A DNA stretch of 43,564 nucleotides, taken from NCBI GenBank assembly GCA_002354035.1, contig DEKU01000023.1, positions 1 to 43,564 of the forward strand. The letters run 5' to 3'. Of the stretch, positions 1 to 7,995 are shown one piece after another. The notes below the pieces were generated by a model, which saw only the letters and a program-made list of their open reading frames with translations, was not told the DNA's origin and made no database searches. Positions within the stretch are counted from its first letter, which is position 1. The number at the start of each line of letters is the position of its first letter. Position numbers and translations under genes: made by a program. The DNA is from Bacteroidales bacterium UBA2714 (GTDB taxonomy: Bacteria; Bacteroidota; Bacteroidia; Bacteroidales; P3).

Positions 1-2
1 GC

Positions 3-899
3 TGCCGTCTGCGCAACGAGATTACCGACAACGAGTTCAGCTATACCCTCGGGGCTGGCGGCGTGTCGACCGGCTCGAAGAGTGTGCTGACGGTGAACCT
101 CAACCGCTGCATCCAGTATGCCGTCAACAACAATATCCCCTACATCAAATTCCTGTCCGACATCGTGGACTTCTGCCACAAGGTTCAGATTGCCTACAAC
201 GAGAACCTCAAGGAGCTACAGGGCCACGGTATGCTCCCCCTGTTCGACGCGGGATATATCAACATCAACCGCCAGTACCTCACCATCGGGGTAAACGGAC
301 TGGTGGAAGGCGCCGAATTCCTCGGCATCACAATCAACGACAACGAGCAGTACCGCGACTATGTGCAGTCGGTGCTGGGCGTGGTGGAGAAGTATAACAA
401 GCAATACCGCACAGACGAGCTGATGTTCAACTGCGAGATGATTCCTGCCGAGAATGTGGGAGTGAAGCACGCCAAATGGGACCGCGAGGACGGCTATTTC
501 GTCCCACGCGACTGCTACAACAGCTACTTCTACATCGTGGAGGACGACTCCCTCACCATTTTAGACAAGTTCAAACTCCACGGCACACCCTATATCCAGC
601 ATCTCACCGGCGGCAGCGCGCTGCACCTCAACCTTGACGAACACCTGTCGAAAGAGCAGTACCGCCAGCTGCTGCGCGTGGCCGCCACCGAAGGCTGCAA
701 CTATTTCACCTTCAATATACCCAATACCATCTGCAACGACTGTGGCCACATCGACAAACGCTACCTGAAAGAATGCCCAGTGTGCCACAGTAAGAACGTG
801 GACTACATGACCCGCATCATCGGCTATCTGAAACGTATCAGCAACTTCTCACAAGGACGGCAGGAGGAAGCTCACCGCCGCTACTACCACAATGCTTAA
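3..899 (+). CDS. nrdD: Anaerobic ribonucleoside-triphosphate reductase, C-terminal part (5' end outside window)
   Basis: The class III reductase makes dNTPs from NTPs under anoxia using a glycyl radical. The reading frame is open from base 3, so only the last 298 or so residues are present and the start lies upstream. Near the C-terminus are two CxxC pairs (CNDCG and CPVCH) forming the zinc site, followed by the radical-site segment RIIGYL, where the glycine carries the radical. These are the defining NrdD features. It overlaps nrdG by 8 bases, indicating translational coupling, and the pairing of reductase with its activase confirms the call. No oddity was seen in the visible part. Confidence 0.96.
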   Translation, partial: CRLRNEITDNEFSYTLGAGGVSTGSKSVLTVNLNRCIQYAVNNNIPYIKFLSDIVDFCHKVQIAYNENLKELQGHGMLPLFDAGYININRQYLTIGVNGLVEGAEFLGITINDNEQYRDYVQSVLGVVEKYNKQYRTDELMFNCEMIPAENVGVKHAKWDREDGYFVPRDCYNSYFYIVEDDSLTILDKFKLHGTPYIQHLTGGSALHLNLDEHLSKEQYRQLLRVAATEGCNYFTFNIPNTICNDCGHIDKRYLKECPVCHSKNVDYMTRIIGYLKRISNFSQGRQEEAHRRYYHNA

Positions 900-1359
900 A
901 TATCTCAACACCGATATCGTCTTTCAAGAGATTCCCGACGAGACCACCCTGGCCATCAACCTGACGGGATGCCCCTGCCGCTGCCCAGGATGCCACAGCA
1001 CCTACCTCTGGGCCGACACGGGCCTCCCCATGGACCAGGACGCCCTCGAAAGCCTGCTCACCACTGTCGGGAAGAACATCACCTGCGTCTGTTTCATGGG
1101 AGGCGACCGCGAGCCGGATGCCGTCTCCACGTTGGCCCAATACATCCACACCGCCCATCCTCGCTATAAAGTGGCTTGGTACAGCGGCCGGCAATACATC
1201 CCCCGCCATGTGGACAAACAGCAGTTCGACTACATCAAAGTGGGGCCATACATCGCGCACCTCGGTCCCCTGCGGTCGCCCCGCAGCAACCAACGCATGA
1301 TGAAACGCATGGCCGACGGCTCCTTTATCGACATCACCGCCCGCTTCCACTCCCATTGA
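892..1359 (+). CDS. nrdG: Anaerobic ribonucleotide reductase activating protein (radical SAM)
   Basis: NrdG is a small radical SAM enzyme that uses a [4Fe-4S] cluster and S-adenosylmethionine to install the glycyl radical on NrdD. At 155 residues it has the usual family length. The cluster motif CxxxCxxC is visible in TGCPCRCPGCHS at about residues 27-35, and CFMGGD further on matches the SAM-binding GGE-like strand. The ATG at 892 lies inside the end of nrdD, which suits a coupled operon. No clear terminator follows; the next 25 bases lead directly into an insertion-sequence remnant. Confidence 0.95.
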   Translation: MLKYLNTDIVFQEIPDETTLAINLTGCPCRCPGCHSTYLWADTGLPMDQDALESLLTTVGKNITCVCFMGGDREPDAVSTLAQYIHTAHPRYKVAWYSGRQYIPRHVDKQQFDYIKVGPYIAHLGPLRSPRSNQRMMKRMADGSFIDITARFHSH

Positions 1360-1384
1360 CAGGTGACGGGCGATACCAGCCTGA

Positions 1385-1843
1385 GTAGTAGAAGGCAGCC
1401 CTCCGCCAGGTTGGCGCGGAGAGCATTCTGTGGCGCCCATACGCTCTGCAAAGGTTCGCAGCTGCTGCCCTGACCACCCCTTTCGGCTCCGCTCCAATTA
1501 CTTCATGCTTCCTCCTTGCCGCCGCTCCGATTTCGTTCTGCCTCTGAATATTGTGGTGACCATCGTCTGCTCCAGAAATCCGAAGACATGCTCCAACCAT
1601 TGACTTCTGCAGGTTGCGTTCCTTCCTCTCTTCCGTCAAGGGATGGACTGTCCTCCCTTTCTCGCAGATTTTCGATGTCATGTGTTTCGCCCTCACGACA
1701 TCCTCCATCCCTGTATATCCTCCATCAAGCCATGCCGGCTCCCCACGGGCGGCTCCGTCAGCACGTGCTCCGTCTCCATGTAGTATTGATAGCTGGCAGC
1801 ACACACCCTGTAGTTGCGTATAAGCTTGGTCTTGTCGCATAAC
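1385..1843 (-). pseudogene. IS5-type transposase remnant, frameshifted, C-terminal half only
   Basis: Read on the minus strand, three pieces in alternating frames line up in order with the C-terminal half of IS5-family DDE transposases. First comes LCDKTKLIRNYRVCAAS (about 1831-1783), resembling the family's CDxKSKLIxxYxVTxAS. Next is LDGGYTG (1711-1729) with the DSAYTG-like second catalytic Asp, continuing into ICEKGRTVHPLTEERKERN. Then LEHVFGFLEQTM (about 1597-1562) in a third frame holds the catalytic Glu of xEHVFGF. No start or N-terminal half is present, and frame changes separate the blocks, so it cannot be functional. The match is from memory of the family, not a search. Confidence 0.72.
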
Positions 1844-2052
1844 TCCAATCACACAAGAGGGTTTGCGCGCCAAATGTACACAAACCCTTTTCTTTTCACC
1901 CCTCCATGTCCGGCCGAAAAAATGTCTGCACCACCTGTTAAATAAACAGCACCTACCGCACCTAAACAAACGTGAAAAACGGGAAGGGCATGGACTGCCC
2001 TGCCCTCAATGAGAACAAAACGCATAAACACAGTAAGATAGATATACCTTAT

Positions 2053-3633
2053 ATGAAGAAATACGCTTTTCTCTTGGCCCTCAGTCTGGCTACAGCAACA
2101 ACGGAAGCCCAGACCATCTTCTCCGAAGATTTCGAAGCCGTCACCGTGAACGACGAGGTCGGTCCCCTGCCTGATGGATGGACCATGTATGCCGACAACT
2201 TGACCAACAACAGCAGCTTTGTCAAATTCGGCTCAGGCTGGGTGGTGTCGCAGGTAGAAACTGCCAACCAGGCAGCCGCCTCGGTGTCATACGTCACCAG
2301 CACCTCCGACTGCGACCGCTGGCTGGTAACGCCCTCCATCGCTGTTCCAAGCGGCAGCTACACCCTCAAGTTCCGCACCTTCGTCGACCAAACCTCTACC
2401 CCCGAAAAGCTGCGTGTGGCCGTCTCCACCACCGATGCCCAAAAAAGTTCATTCGCCACCACCCTGCGCGACATCGTCTTTAATGGCACCGAAGGCACCA
2501 CAGCCGGTTGGAACAACATTGAGCTTCCCCTCTCCGACTTTGCCGGGCAGCAAATATTCATTGCCTTTGTCAACCACGGCAACAGCCACTTCATTTTCGT
2601 CGACGATGTGCGCATCAACACCTCCACCGACAACTTCCACATGGTGCTGATGGAAACGTTCACCTCGCAGTACTGCAGCCAGTGCCCCCAAGGCCACACC
2701 TATGAGGAAGGAGCCTACGAAGGACTTGAAAACCGTGTGGCATGGGTGTCGCACCATGCCGGGTTCCAGAACGACGACTACACCATCCCTGCCTCCACCC
2801 AGCTCGAAACCCTATACGGCGGTTCCACCTATGCCCCTGCCATCATGTTCGACCGCGACCGGATGTACAGCACCTCCTCCGACCCTGGCCCCGTCCACTA
2901 CGTGGGCGATTCCTACTCCATGCACCAGCAGCTTTCGCGTGCCACCTCGGTAGCCGACAACATCGTGCTGGGCTTCACCAACATTAGTTACAACCCCTCC
3001 TCCCGCACCCTTCAGGCCACCGTCGATGGCTACTTCATTGCCGACCACTCCATCGACAACCCCCGCCTGACAGTGTACCTGGTCGAGGACAGCCTCATCG
3101 GTACTCAATCCTACGGCACGGGCTCCCACAGCAACTATCGCCACGACCATGTGCTGCGCGCCTGCCTCACCGACAGCTGGGGCGACAACGTGTTCATAGC
3201 CACCTCAGCCTCCTCTTCTTTCACCAAGACCGTAAGCTACACCCTTCCGGCCAACATGCGTCCCGACAAATGCTATCTGGTGGCCTTTGTCAGCAACCAC
3301 GGCAGCGCCATCACCGACCGCAAGGTGCACAACACCACCAAAAGCGGCTACATCACCACCGACCAAGGACAGGCCCTCCAGGCAGACGACATACGGCTGC
3401 AGTCCTGCCAGCTTTCCCTCCGCCCCAATCCCGCCAGCGAGGTTGTCTACGTCTCAGCCCAGTCTCCCATCCGCCACTACACTGTCACCGACATGACTGG
3501 CCGCACCGTCATGCAAGGCTCAACCCATGCCGACATGCTCGAACTCCATGTCAGCCACCTTCGGGCCGGTATATACATCGTCCGTGCGACCACCGACAAC
3601 GGCTCCGCCACCGCACGCATGGTGGTGAAATAG
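2053..3633 (+). CDS. Secreted Omp28-like protein with choice-of-anchor J domain and T9SS sorting domain
   Basis: This 526-residue exported protein starts with a signal peptide (MKKYAFLLALSLATATTEAQ). A cleaved-adhesin/choice-of-anchor J-like beta domain follows at about residues 24-195 (opens FSEDFEAV, closes FIFVDDVRI). An Omp28-like thioredoxin-fold domain begins with METFTSQYCSQCPQGH, with a CxxC at about 207-210. The last 75 residues (LSLRPNPASEVVYV to the end) are a T9SS type A sorting domain, so the protein is probably exported by type IX secretion and surface-anchored. The frame is open back to a GTG at 1972, but the signal peptide places the start at the ATG at 2053. The substrate or partner is unknown. 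Confidence 0.85.
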   Translation: MKKYAFLLALSLATATTEAQTIFSEDFEAVTVNDEVGPLPDGWTMYADNLTNNSSFVKFGSGWVVSQVETANQAAASVSYVTSTSDCDRWLVTPSIAVPSGSYTLKFRTFVDQTSTPEKLRVAVSTTDAQKSSFATTLRDIVFNGTEGTTAGWNNIELPLSDFAGQQIFIAFVNHGNSHFIFVDDVRINTSTDNFHMVLMETFTSQYCSQCPQGHTYEEGAYEGLENRVAWVSHHAGFQNDDYTIPASTQLETLYGGSTYAPAIMFDRDRMYSTSSDPGPVHYVGDSYSMHQQLSRATSVADNIVLGFTNISYNPSSRTLQATVDGYFIADHSIDNPRLTVYLVEDSLIGTQSYGTGSHSNYRHDHVLRACLTDSWGDNVFIATSASSSFTKTVSYTLPANMRPDKCYLVAFVSNHGSAITDRKVHNTTKSGYITTDQGQALQADDIRLQSCQLSLRPNPASEVVYVSAQSPIRHYTVTDMTGRTVMQGSTHADMLELHVSHLRAGIYIVRATTDNGSATARMVVK

Positions 3634-3686
3634 CACCACCCCGCACGCTCCACACCGACCGTTTGCAGCACTCGCCTACCCCACAA

Positions 3687-3730
3687 GCCGCAACAATGCC
3701 CCACCACCATTGTTGCGGCCTTTTCTTTAT
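3687..3730 (+). terminator. Intrinsic terminator after the Omp28-like gene
   Basis: A perfect 12-bp stem, GCCGCAACAATG pairing with CATTGTTGCGGC across an 8-base loop, is followed by CTTTTCTTT. It lies about 55 bases after the stop codon. Confidence 0.88.
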
Positions 3731-3748
3731 CCCATCCAATCCAAATAC

Positions 3749-3762
3749 TATCGCGCACGATA
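3749..3762. promoter_or_regulatory. Candidate operator 1 (palindrome TATCG-N4-CGATA)
   Basis: TATCGCGCACGATA is a perfect 5+5 palindrome around CGCA. A second near-identical site lies 66 bases downstream, overlapping the promoter of an operon that encodes its own MarR/OhrR-type repressor. Autoregulation by that protein is an inference. Confidence 0.5.
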
Positions 3763-3818
3763 TGTTGTTAAATAACCATAAAAACAGTAAGATATCTTCC
3801 AATTTAAAAAACAGTTCG

Positions 3819-3827
3819 TATATTTGC
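3819..3827 (+). promoter_or_regulatory. Promoter -7 box of the gpx-ohrR-radical SAM operon
   Basis: TATATTTGC matches the Bacteroidota -7 consensus TAnnTTTG. It is the only such box between the upstream terminator and the operon. No convincing -33 element was identified. Confidence 0.6.
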
Positions 3828-3839
3828 ATCGCGAACGAT
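3828..3839. promoter_or_regulatory. Candidate operator 2 (palindrome ATCG-N4-CGAT) at the transcription start
   Basis: ATCGCGAACGAT repeats operator 1 with one changed spacer base. It abuts the -7 box, where a bound repressor would block initiation. A partly overlapping pair, GTTCG (3814-3818) and CGAAC (3832-3836), adds further dyad symmetry. Confidence 0.5.
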
Positions 3840-3993
3840 ACAAATCAATAAGCACGCAAAACGCTATCTCCATGAACTTTAAAGCCACTCCCCACACCTC
3901 ATAAACAACACCACAAATCCCTATGAAAATAGGAAACACAATATAACAACACAAAACCTTCTCAAGAAGAAAATAAAACAACTCGCCGTCGTG

Positions 3994-4587
3994 ATGGGGC
4001 TGCTCCTTTGCAGCTTCCACACCCAGGCCCAAAACGATACAAACATGACAACAATTTACGATTACAAAGCCATCGCAAGCAATGGCCAGGAAATTGACTT
4101 CGCCCAATTCAAAGGCAAAGTTCTGCTCATCATCAACACCGCCAGCAAATGCGGATTCACACCCCAGTTCGACGGGCTCGAAGAACTCAATGAAAAGTAC
4201 CGCGACAAAGGTCTCGTCGTCATCGGTTTCCCCTGCAACCAATTTGCCAACCAAGACCCCGGCACCGACAGCGAAATCACCGAGTTCTGCCGCATCAACT
4301 ACGGCGTCACCTTCCAAATCATGCAGAAGATCGACGTCAACGGCAAGGACGAACACCCCATCTTCACCTACCTCAAGGCTCAAGCCCCCACCGAGGAAGT
4401 CAAGGGACTCAAAGCCAAGGCCACCACAGCCATGTTCACCAAAATAAGTAAGTCCGTCGAAAAGGACAGCGACATCAAGTGGAACTTCACCAAATTCCTC
4501 ATCTCCCGCGACGGCTCCAGCGTCGAGCGTTTCGCCCCCACCACCGAACCCAAAGATATCGAAAAGGCAATCGAAGCAATGCTCTAA
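3994..4587 (+). CDS. Glutathione peroxidase-family thiol peroxidase
   Basis: It reduces hydrogen peroxide or organic hydroperoxides, usually with thioredoxin as donor in bacteria. The tetrad is visible: Cys in NTASKCGFTP, Gln in FPCNQFANQ, and Trp-Asn in KWNFTKFL. It is a cysteine enzyme, not a selenoenzyme. The start is uncertain. Codons 3961-4035 read like a signal peptide (LKKKIKQLAVVMGLLLCSF, then HTQAQ), but that frame has no ATG, GTG or TTG between the stop at 3880 and a GTG at 3991. The first ATG is at 3994, and another at 4045 would give a cytosolic protein beginning MTTIYDYKA. It is first in an operon with an OhrR-type sensor, 4 bases upstream of it, which supports a peroxide-defence role. 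Confidence 0.9.
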   Translation: MGLLLCSFHTQAQNDTNMTTIYDYKAIASNGQEIDFAQFKGKVLLIINTASKCGFTPQFDGLEELNEKYRDKGLVVIGFPCNQFANQDPGTDSEITEFCRINYGVTFQIMQKIDVNGKDEHPIFTYLKAQAPTEEVKGLKAKATTAMFTKISKSVEKDSDIKWNFTKFLISRDGSSVERFAPTTEPKDIEKAIEAML

Positions 4588-4591
4588 ACCC

Positions 4592-5050
4592 ATGTACGAC
4601 CAACTGAAACTGGAAAACCAAATCTGTTTCAGGCTCTACACAGCCTCCCGCCTCGTCACACGGGCCTACCACCCCTATTTCGAGCCACTCGGCATCACCT
4701 ACCCCCAATATCTCGTACTCCTCGTACTGTGGCAACAGGACAACCTCCCCGTGAGCGAAATCACCTCCCGCCTGTGTCTCGACACCAACACCGTCACCCC
4801 CCTGCTCCAACGCATGGAGCGCGACGGTCTGCTGGTGCGCACCCGCAGCGCTGTCGACAGCCGCCAGCGCATCGTCAGCCTCACCAAGAAAGGACGCAAA
4901 CTGCAGGAAGCCGCCAAGGACATCCCTTCCTGTGTAGGGCAACAAATTGCCGACGACATGTCATCCGTCGACGAACTAATCCAACTCTCCGCCACCCTCG
5001 ACCACCTTATCGATACCCTCAAAAAACAGCAACACAACCCCACCACATGA
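4592..5050 (+). CDS. MarR/OhrR-family peroxide-sensing transcriptional regulator
   Basis: This 152-residue winged-helix repressor contains the N-terminal motif LENQICFRLYTASR. That is the OhrR signature, in which the cysteine (here Cys12) is the organic-hydroperoxide sensor. ITYPQYLVLLVLW and the wing segment SAVDSRQRIVSLTKKG also fit OhrR/MarR. Two further cysteines (Cys62, Cys114) are present; Cys114 could be the resolving cysteine of a 2-Cys OhrR, which is an inference. It sits between a peroxidase gene and a radical SAM gene, overlapping the latter by ATGA. It probably represses its own operon through the palindromes at 3749 and 3828. It could respond to another oxidant. Confidence 0.87.
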   Translation: MYDQLKLENQICFRLYTASRLVTRAYHPYFEPLGITYPQYLVLLVLWQQDNLPVSEITSRLCLDTNTVTPLLQRMERDGLLVRTRSAVDSRQRIVSLTKKGRKLQEAAKDIPSCVGQQIADDMSSVDELIQLSATLDHLIDTLKKQQHNPTT

Positions 5051-6141
5051 TCAACCTCAGTCAATATATGGCCGACAGCATTCGGTCCATCATGAGCAAA
5101 GCATACCTCAACATGCTTTCCAACCCACGCGAAGCCACCTTTGTGCTGCGCATGCAAAACCGCTTCATCCGTTCCGAAAAACGGCGTGCCGAAATCCTCA
5201 AAAACGAAGGCCTCGACGTACCGCCGTTCCTCATTGCCAGCATCGCCACCACCTGCAACCTCCACTGCAAAGGGTGCTACGCCCGCCAGAACGGCATTGC
5301 CGCCGACCCCGGCGCCGACACCAAGAAAACCCTCACCCCCGACCAATGGCACTCCATCTTCCAGCAGGCCGCCGACCTCGGCATCAATTTCGCCCTCCTC
5401 GCCGGTGGCGAACCCCTCACCCGTCGCGACCTCCTGCAACAGATTGCCACCGTCGACGACATGATTTTCCCCATCTTCACCAACGGCACCATGATCGGCC
5501 CCACCTACCTCGACTTCTTCCGCCAGCACCTCAACATGATTCCCGTCATCAGCCTCGAGGGCGACGCCACCGCCACCGACAACCGCCGCGGCCAAGGGGT
5601 CTACCAGCGCGCCCTGCGCAGCATGGCCGACCTCAAGGAGCAGAAACTCTTCTACGGCGTCAGCATCACCGTAACCACCCAAAACTACCGCGACGTCACC
5701 TCCGAGCAATACATAGCCCAACTCCACGACCTGGGGTGCAAACTCATCTTCTACGTTGAATACGTACCCCTCGACGAAAAAACCGCCCATCTCGCCTTCT
5801 CCGACGAGCATGTAGCCGAAATGGAACAAATCCTTGAAAGCCGCCGCCAGAGCGCCGCCCGCGACCTGATTCTCCTCTCCTTCCCCGGCGACGAGAAAGC
5901 CCTCGGCGGATGCCTTGCCGCCGGCCGTGGTTTCTTCCACATCGGCCCCGACGGCGCCGCCGAACCCTGCCCCTTCTCCCCCTACTCCGACAGCAACGTG
6001 GTGCAACTCGGCCTCAAACAAGCCATGCAGTCGCCCCTCTTCCGCCGCATACGCGATGCCCGCGCCCTCGGCTGGGACCACACCGGCGGATGCACCCTCT
6101 TCGAACACAAAGACGAAGTCGAAGCCATGCTCCAGGCATAG
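5047..6141 (+). CDS. Radical SAM protein with C-terminal cysteine (SPASM-like) region
   Basis: This 364-residue radical SAM enzyme has the cluster motif CNLHCKGC at about residues 72-79 and a GGEPL SAM-binding strand (LLAGGEPLTRRD). C-terminal cysteines in GGCLAAGRGF, EPCPFSP and GGCTLF may bind an auxiliary cluster. Its start overlaps the ohrR stop as ATGA, so it is translationally coupled to the peroxide sensor. The substrate is unknown; the context suggests a role linked to peroxide stress or to repair or modification of a protein. The frame is open further upstream, but those codons overlap ohrR and are rejected. Confidence 0.88.
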   Translation: MINLSQYMADSIRSIMSKAYLNMLSNPREATFVLRMQNRFIRSEKRRAEILKNEGLDVPPFLIASIATTCNLHCKGCYARQNGIAADPGADTKKTLTPDQWHSIFQQAADLGINFALLAGGEPLTRRDLLQQIATVDDMIFPIFTNGTMIGPTYLDFFRQHLNMIPVISLEGDATATDNRRGQGVYQRALRSMADLKEQKLFYGVSITVTTQNYRDVTSEQYIAQLHDLGCKLIFYVEYVPLDEKTAHLAFSDEHVAEMEQILESRRQSAARDLILLSFPGDEKALGGCLAAGRGFFHIGPDGAAEPCPFSPYSDSNVVQLGLKQAMQSPLFRRIRDARALGWDHTGGCTLFEHKDEVEAMLQA

Positions 6142-6156
6142 CTCCGCCATCACATT

Positions 6157-6198
6157 GGCAGGTTGAGCCTCAACGGGTTCAACCTGCCATTCTTTTCA
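6157..6198. terminator. Terminator between convergent radical SAM and sodB genes
   Basis: GGCAGGTTGA pairs with TCAACCTGCC (10 bp, 12-base loop) and is followed by ATTCTTTTC on the plus strand. It lies between two stop codons and may serve both genes. Confidence 0.82.
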
Positions 6199-6206
6199 CC
6201 CCGCAA

Positions 6207-6800
6207 TCACAAACGGTCCTCAACCACCTGCCAGTCCACTATCTGCCACATGGCACTCAGATAGTCGGCACGGCGGTTCTGATAGTCCAGATAATAGGCA
6301 TGCTCCCACACATCGAATGTCAGTAGCGGCACCAAACCACTCATCAAAGGATTATTCGCATTGGTCTCCTGCGTAATCACCAAATGCCCTTCGGCATTGG
6401 CACTCAGCCATACCCAGCCCGATCCGAAAAGGGTGGCACCCTTCTGCTCAAACTCTTTCTTAAAGTTCTCCACCGACTGGAAATCACGTTCTATCATCTC
6501 CTTTATCTTACCCTGCGGCTCATGGTTTTTTCTGCCAAACTGCTCGAAATACATCACATGGTTCAGCACCTGCCCCGCGTTGTTAAACAGACCGCCGGTG
6601 GACCGCTTGATCACCTCACTAATAGGCAAATTCTCCAGTCCACTGCCCGGCAGCAACTTGTTCAGGTTGTCCACGTATGCCTTCAGATGCTTGCCGTGGT
6701 GATAGCTCAACGTCATGGCACTGACAACACCAACATGTTCTATGTCAGCGGGAAGCCGCATCATCTCGAAAAAACCGTTTACAGGAAGGATGTCTTTCAT
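6207..6800 (-). CDS. sodB: Superoxide dismutase, Fe/Mn family
   Basis: It converts superoxide to oxygen and hydrogen peroxide in the cytoplasm. The metal ligands are visible: His in LSYHHGKHLKAY, His in VLNHVMYFEQF, and Asp and His in TFDVWEHAYYLDY. The length (197 aa) is normal. FGSGWVWL is the usual Gly-Trp segment; whether it uses Fe or Mn cannot be decided here. The second-ligand helix reads NHVMYFEQF instead of the common NHTFYW, a modest deviation. It is convergent with the peroxidase operon, giving a local oxygen-stress cluster. No clear promoter box was found upstream. Confidence 0.96.
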   Translation of the reverse strand: MKDILPVNGFFEMMRLPADIEHVGVVSAMTLSYHHGKHLKAYVDNLNKLLPGSGLENLPISEVIKRSTGGLFNNAGQVLNHVMYFEQFGRKNHEPQGKIKEMIERDFQSVENFKKEFEQKGATLFGSGWVWLSANAEGHLVITQETNANNPLMSGLVPLLTFDVWEHAYYLDYQNRRADYLSAMWQIVDWQVVEDRL

Positions 6801-6955
6801 TGTTTTAAGGATTTTAGTTAATAATATCAGTCCTATAACGGCGACCGACCATTATTATTGTGCCTTCAACCAACAACTAACAGCTTCGGCGCAATCCGGA
6901 CAACCCAAACGCGAATATTGGCGACACAAAAAAACTCCATAACAGGAAAAAAGAG

Positions 6956-6963
6956 TACCTTTG
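6956..6963 (+). promoter_or_regulatory. Promoter -7 box of the DUF2400 gene
   Basis: TACCTTTG followed by CAAAA fits TAnnTTTG and lies 36 bases before the chosen ATG at 7000. Confidence 0.55.
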
Positions 6964-6999
6964 CAAAACAGAATGAAAGCCTCAAGCACACACAAAACA

Positions 7000-7794
7000 A
7001 TGATACCCAAGGCCACACGCCAACTGTTGAGGAACTATGCCGACCGCTACGAGACGGCCGACTTCCTCGTCGGCGACCCTTCATGGTTCATGCACCAAGT
7101 TGCCGGAGCCGAAAACCAGGAGGCCATGGCTTTCCTTGCCTCCTGCCTCAGCTATGGCAACCGACAGCAATTCATGCCCAAAAACCAATGGCTTCTGGAC
7201 TGCACACAGGGCGATGTGCACCAGTGGATTGCAAACAAAAAGTTTACCGCCTCACTTCCCGCAGGCGACAACCAATGCTTCTACCGGCTCTACACCGTAG
7301 ACATGATGCACCGATTCCTGCTGGCCTACAGCCGTTTGCTGAACCAATACGGCACCCTCGGGCGCTACGTCTCAGCCCGCGCCTCGACGGGGCTGGAAGC
7401 AATCAACGCCATCAGTGCCTATTTTGCCCAATGCGACGTAAGCCCTGTGTTGCCCAAGGACACCCATTCCGCCTGCAAACGCCTGTGCATGTTCCTCCGC
7501 TGGATGGTTCGCGACCACTCGCCCGTCGACCTCGGCCTCTGGGCTTCCTTCATCGACCGCCGCACCCTCGTCATGCCACTCGACACCCACGTCCTCGCCC
7601 AGTCGCGCCAGCTGGGGCTCCTCTCCACCTCCTCCGCCACCATGGCCGCTGCCCGGCACCTCACCGCAGCCGTCGCCGAGGTATTCCCCGACGACCCCCT
7701 CCGCGCCGATTTCGCCCTCTTCGGCCATTCCGTCCTCGCCATCCCTTCGCCACTTCAACGCTCGTTCAACGCCCGTTCAATATCAAATGAATAA
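7000..7794 (+). CDS. TIGR02757/DUF2400 family protein
   Basis: This 264-residue protein is of the conserved Bacteroidota/Spirochaete family DUF2400, whose function is not established. Recognisable segments are FLASCLSYGNR near residue 50, LFLRWMVR-like CMFLRWMVRDHSPVDLGLW in the middle, and the MPLDTHVLAQSRQLGL block. The helical pattern and the PLDTHV segment recall HhH-GPD-like DNA glycosylases, but I see no proven catalytic residue. The frame also has an ATG at 6973, but that lies only about 10 bases after the -7 box, so 7000 is preferred. It is divergent from sodB. Confidence 0.8.
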   Translation: MIPKATRQLLRNYADRYETADFLVGDPSWFMHQVAGAENQEAMAFLASCLSYGNRQQFMPKNQWLLDCTQGDVHQWIANKKFTASLPAGDNQCFYRLYTVDMMHRFLLAYSRLLNQYGTLGRYVSARASTGLEAINAISAYFAQCDVSPVLPKDTHSACKRLCMFLRWMVRDHSPVDLGLWASFIDRRTLVMPLDTHVLAQSRQLGLLSTSSATMAAARHLTAAVAEVFPDDPLRADFALFGHSVLAIPSPLQRSFNARSISNE

Positions 7795-7967
7795 TGAACT
7801 GCCATTTCAGCGACGGCACCCGGGCGGCCCGGCAGCGAAGCTGAAACGCCTGTAGCGCTGCATCATAGCCCTCCTCGCCACGCGGCCGTGAGCCGACAGG
7901 GTCTTACCGATTGGCTCATGCCTCAAAAATGATGGCCCGCCGCAGCCGCCATGTGGCAAATTATTTG

Positions 7968-7975
7968 TATCTTTG
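7968..7975 (+). promoter_or_regulatory. Promoter -7 box of the ABC exporter gene
   Basis: TATCTTTG followed by CA, 20 bases before the ATG at 7996, is an exact match to the Bacteroidota consensus. Confidence 0.8.
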
Positions 7976-7995
7976 CACATTATTTCGAAACAACG

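Noticed and set aside
838..1497. Minus-strand 219-codon frame
   Set aside because: It is a shadow of nrdG on the opposite strand and runs into the insertion-sequence remnant.
1516..1842. Plus-strand 108-codon frame
   Set aside because: It is antisense to the transposase remnant and has no coding character.
3270..3851. Plus-strand 193-codon frame
   Set aside because: It overlaps the Omp28-like gene, runs through its terminator and through the downstream promoter.
4699..6153. Minus-strand 484-codon frame
   Set aside because: It is a GC-rich antisense shadow of ohrR and the radical SAM gene; translation is low-complexity Val/Gly/Glu.
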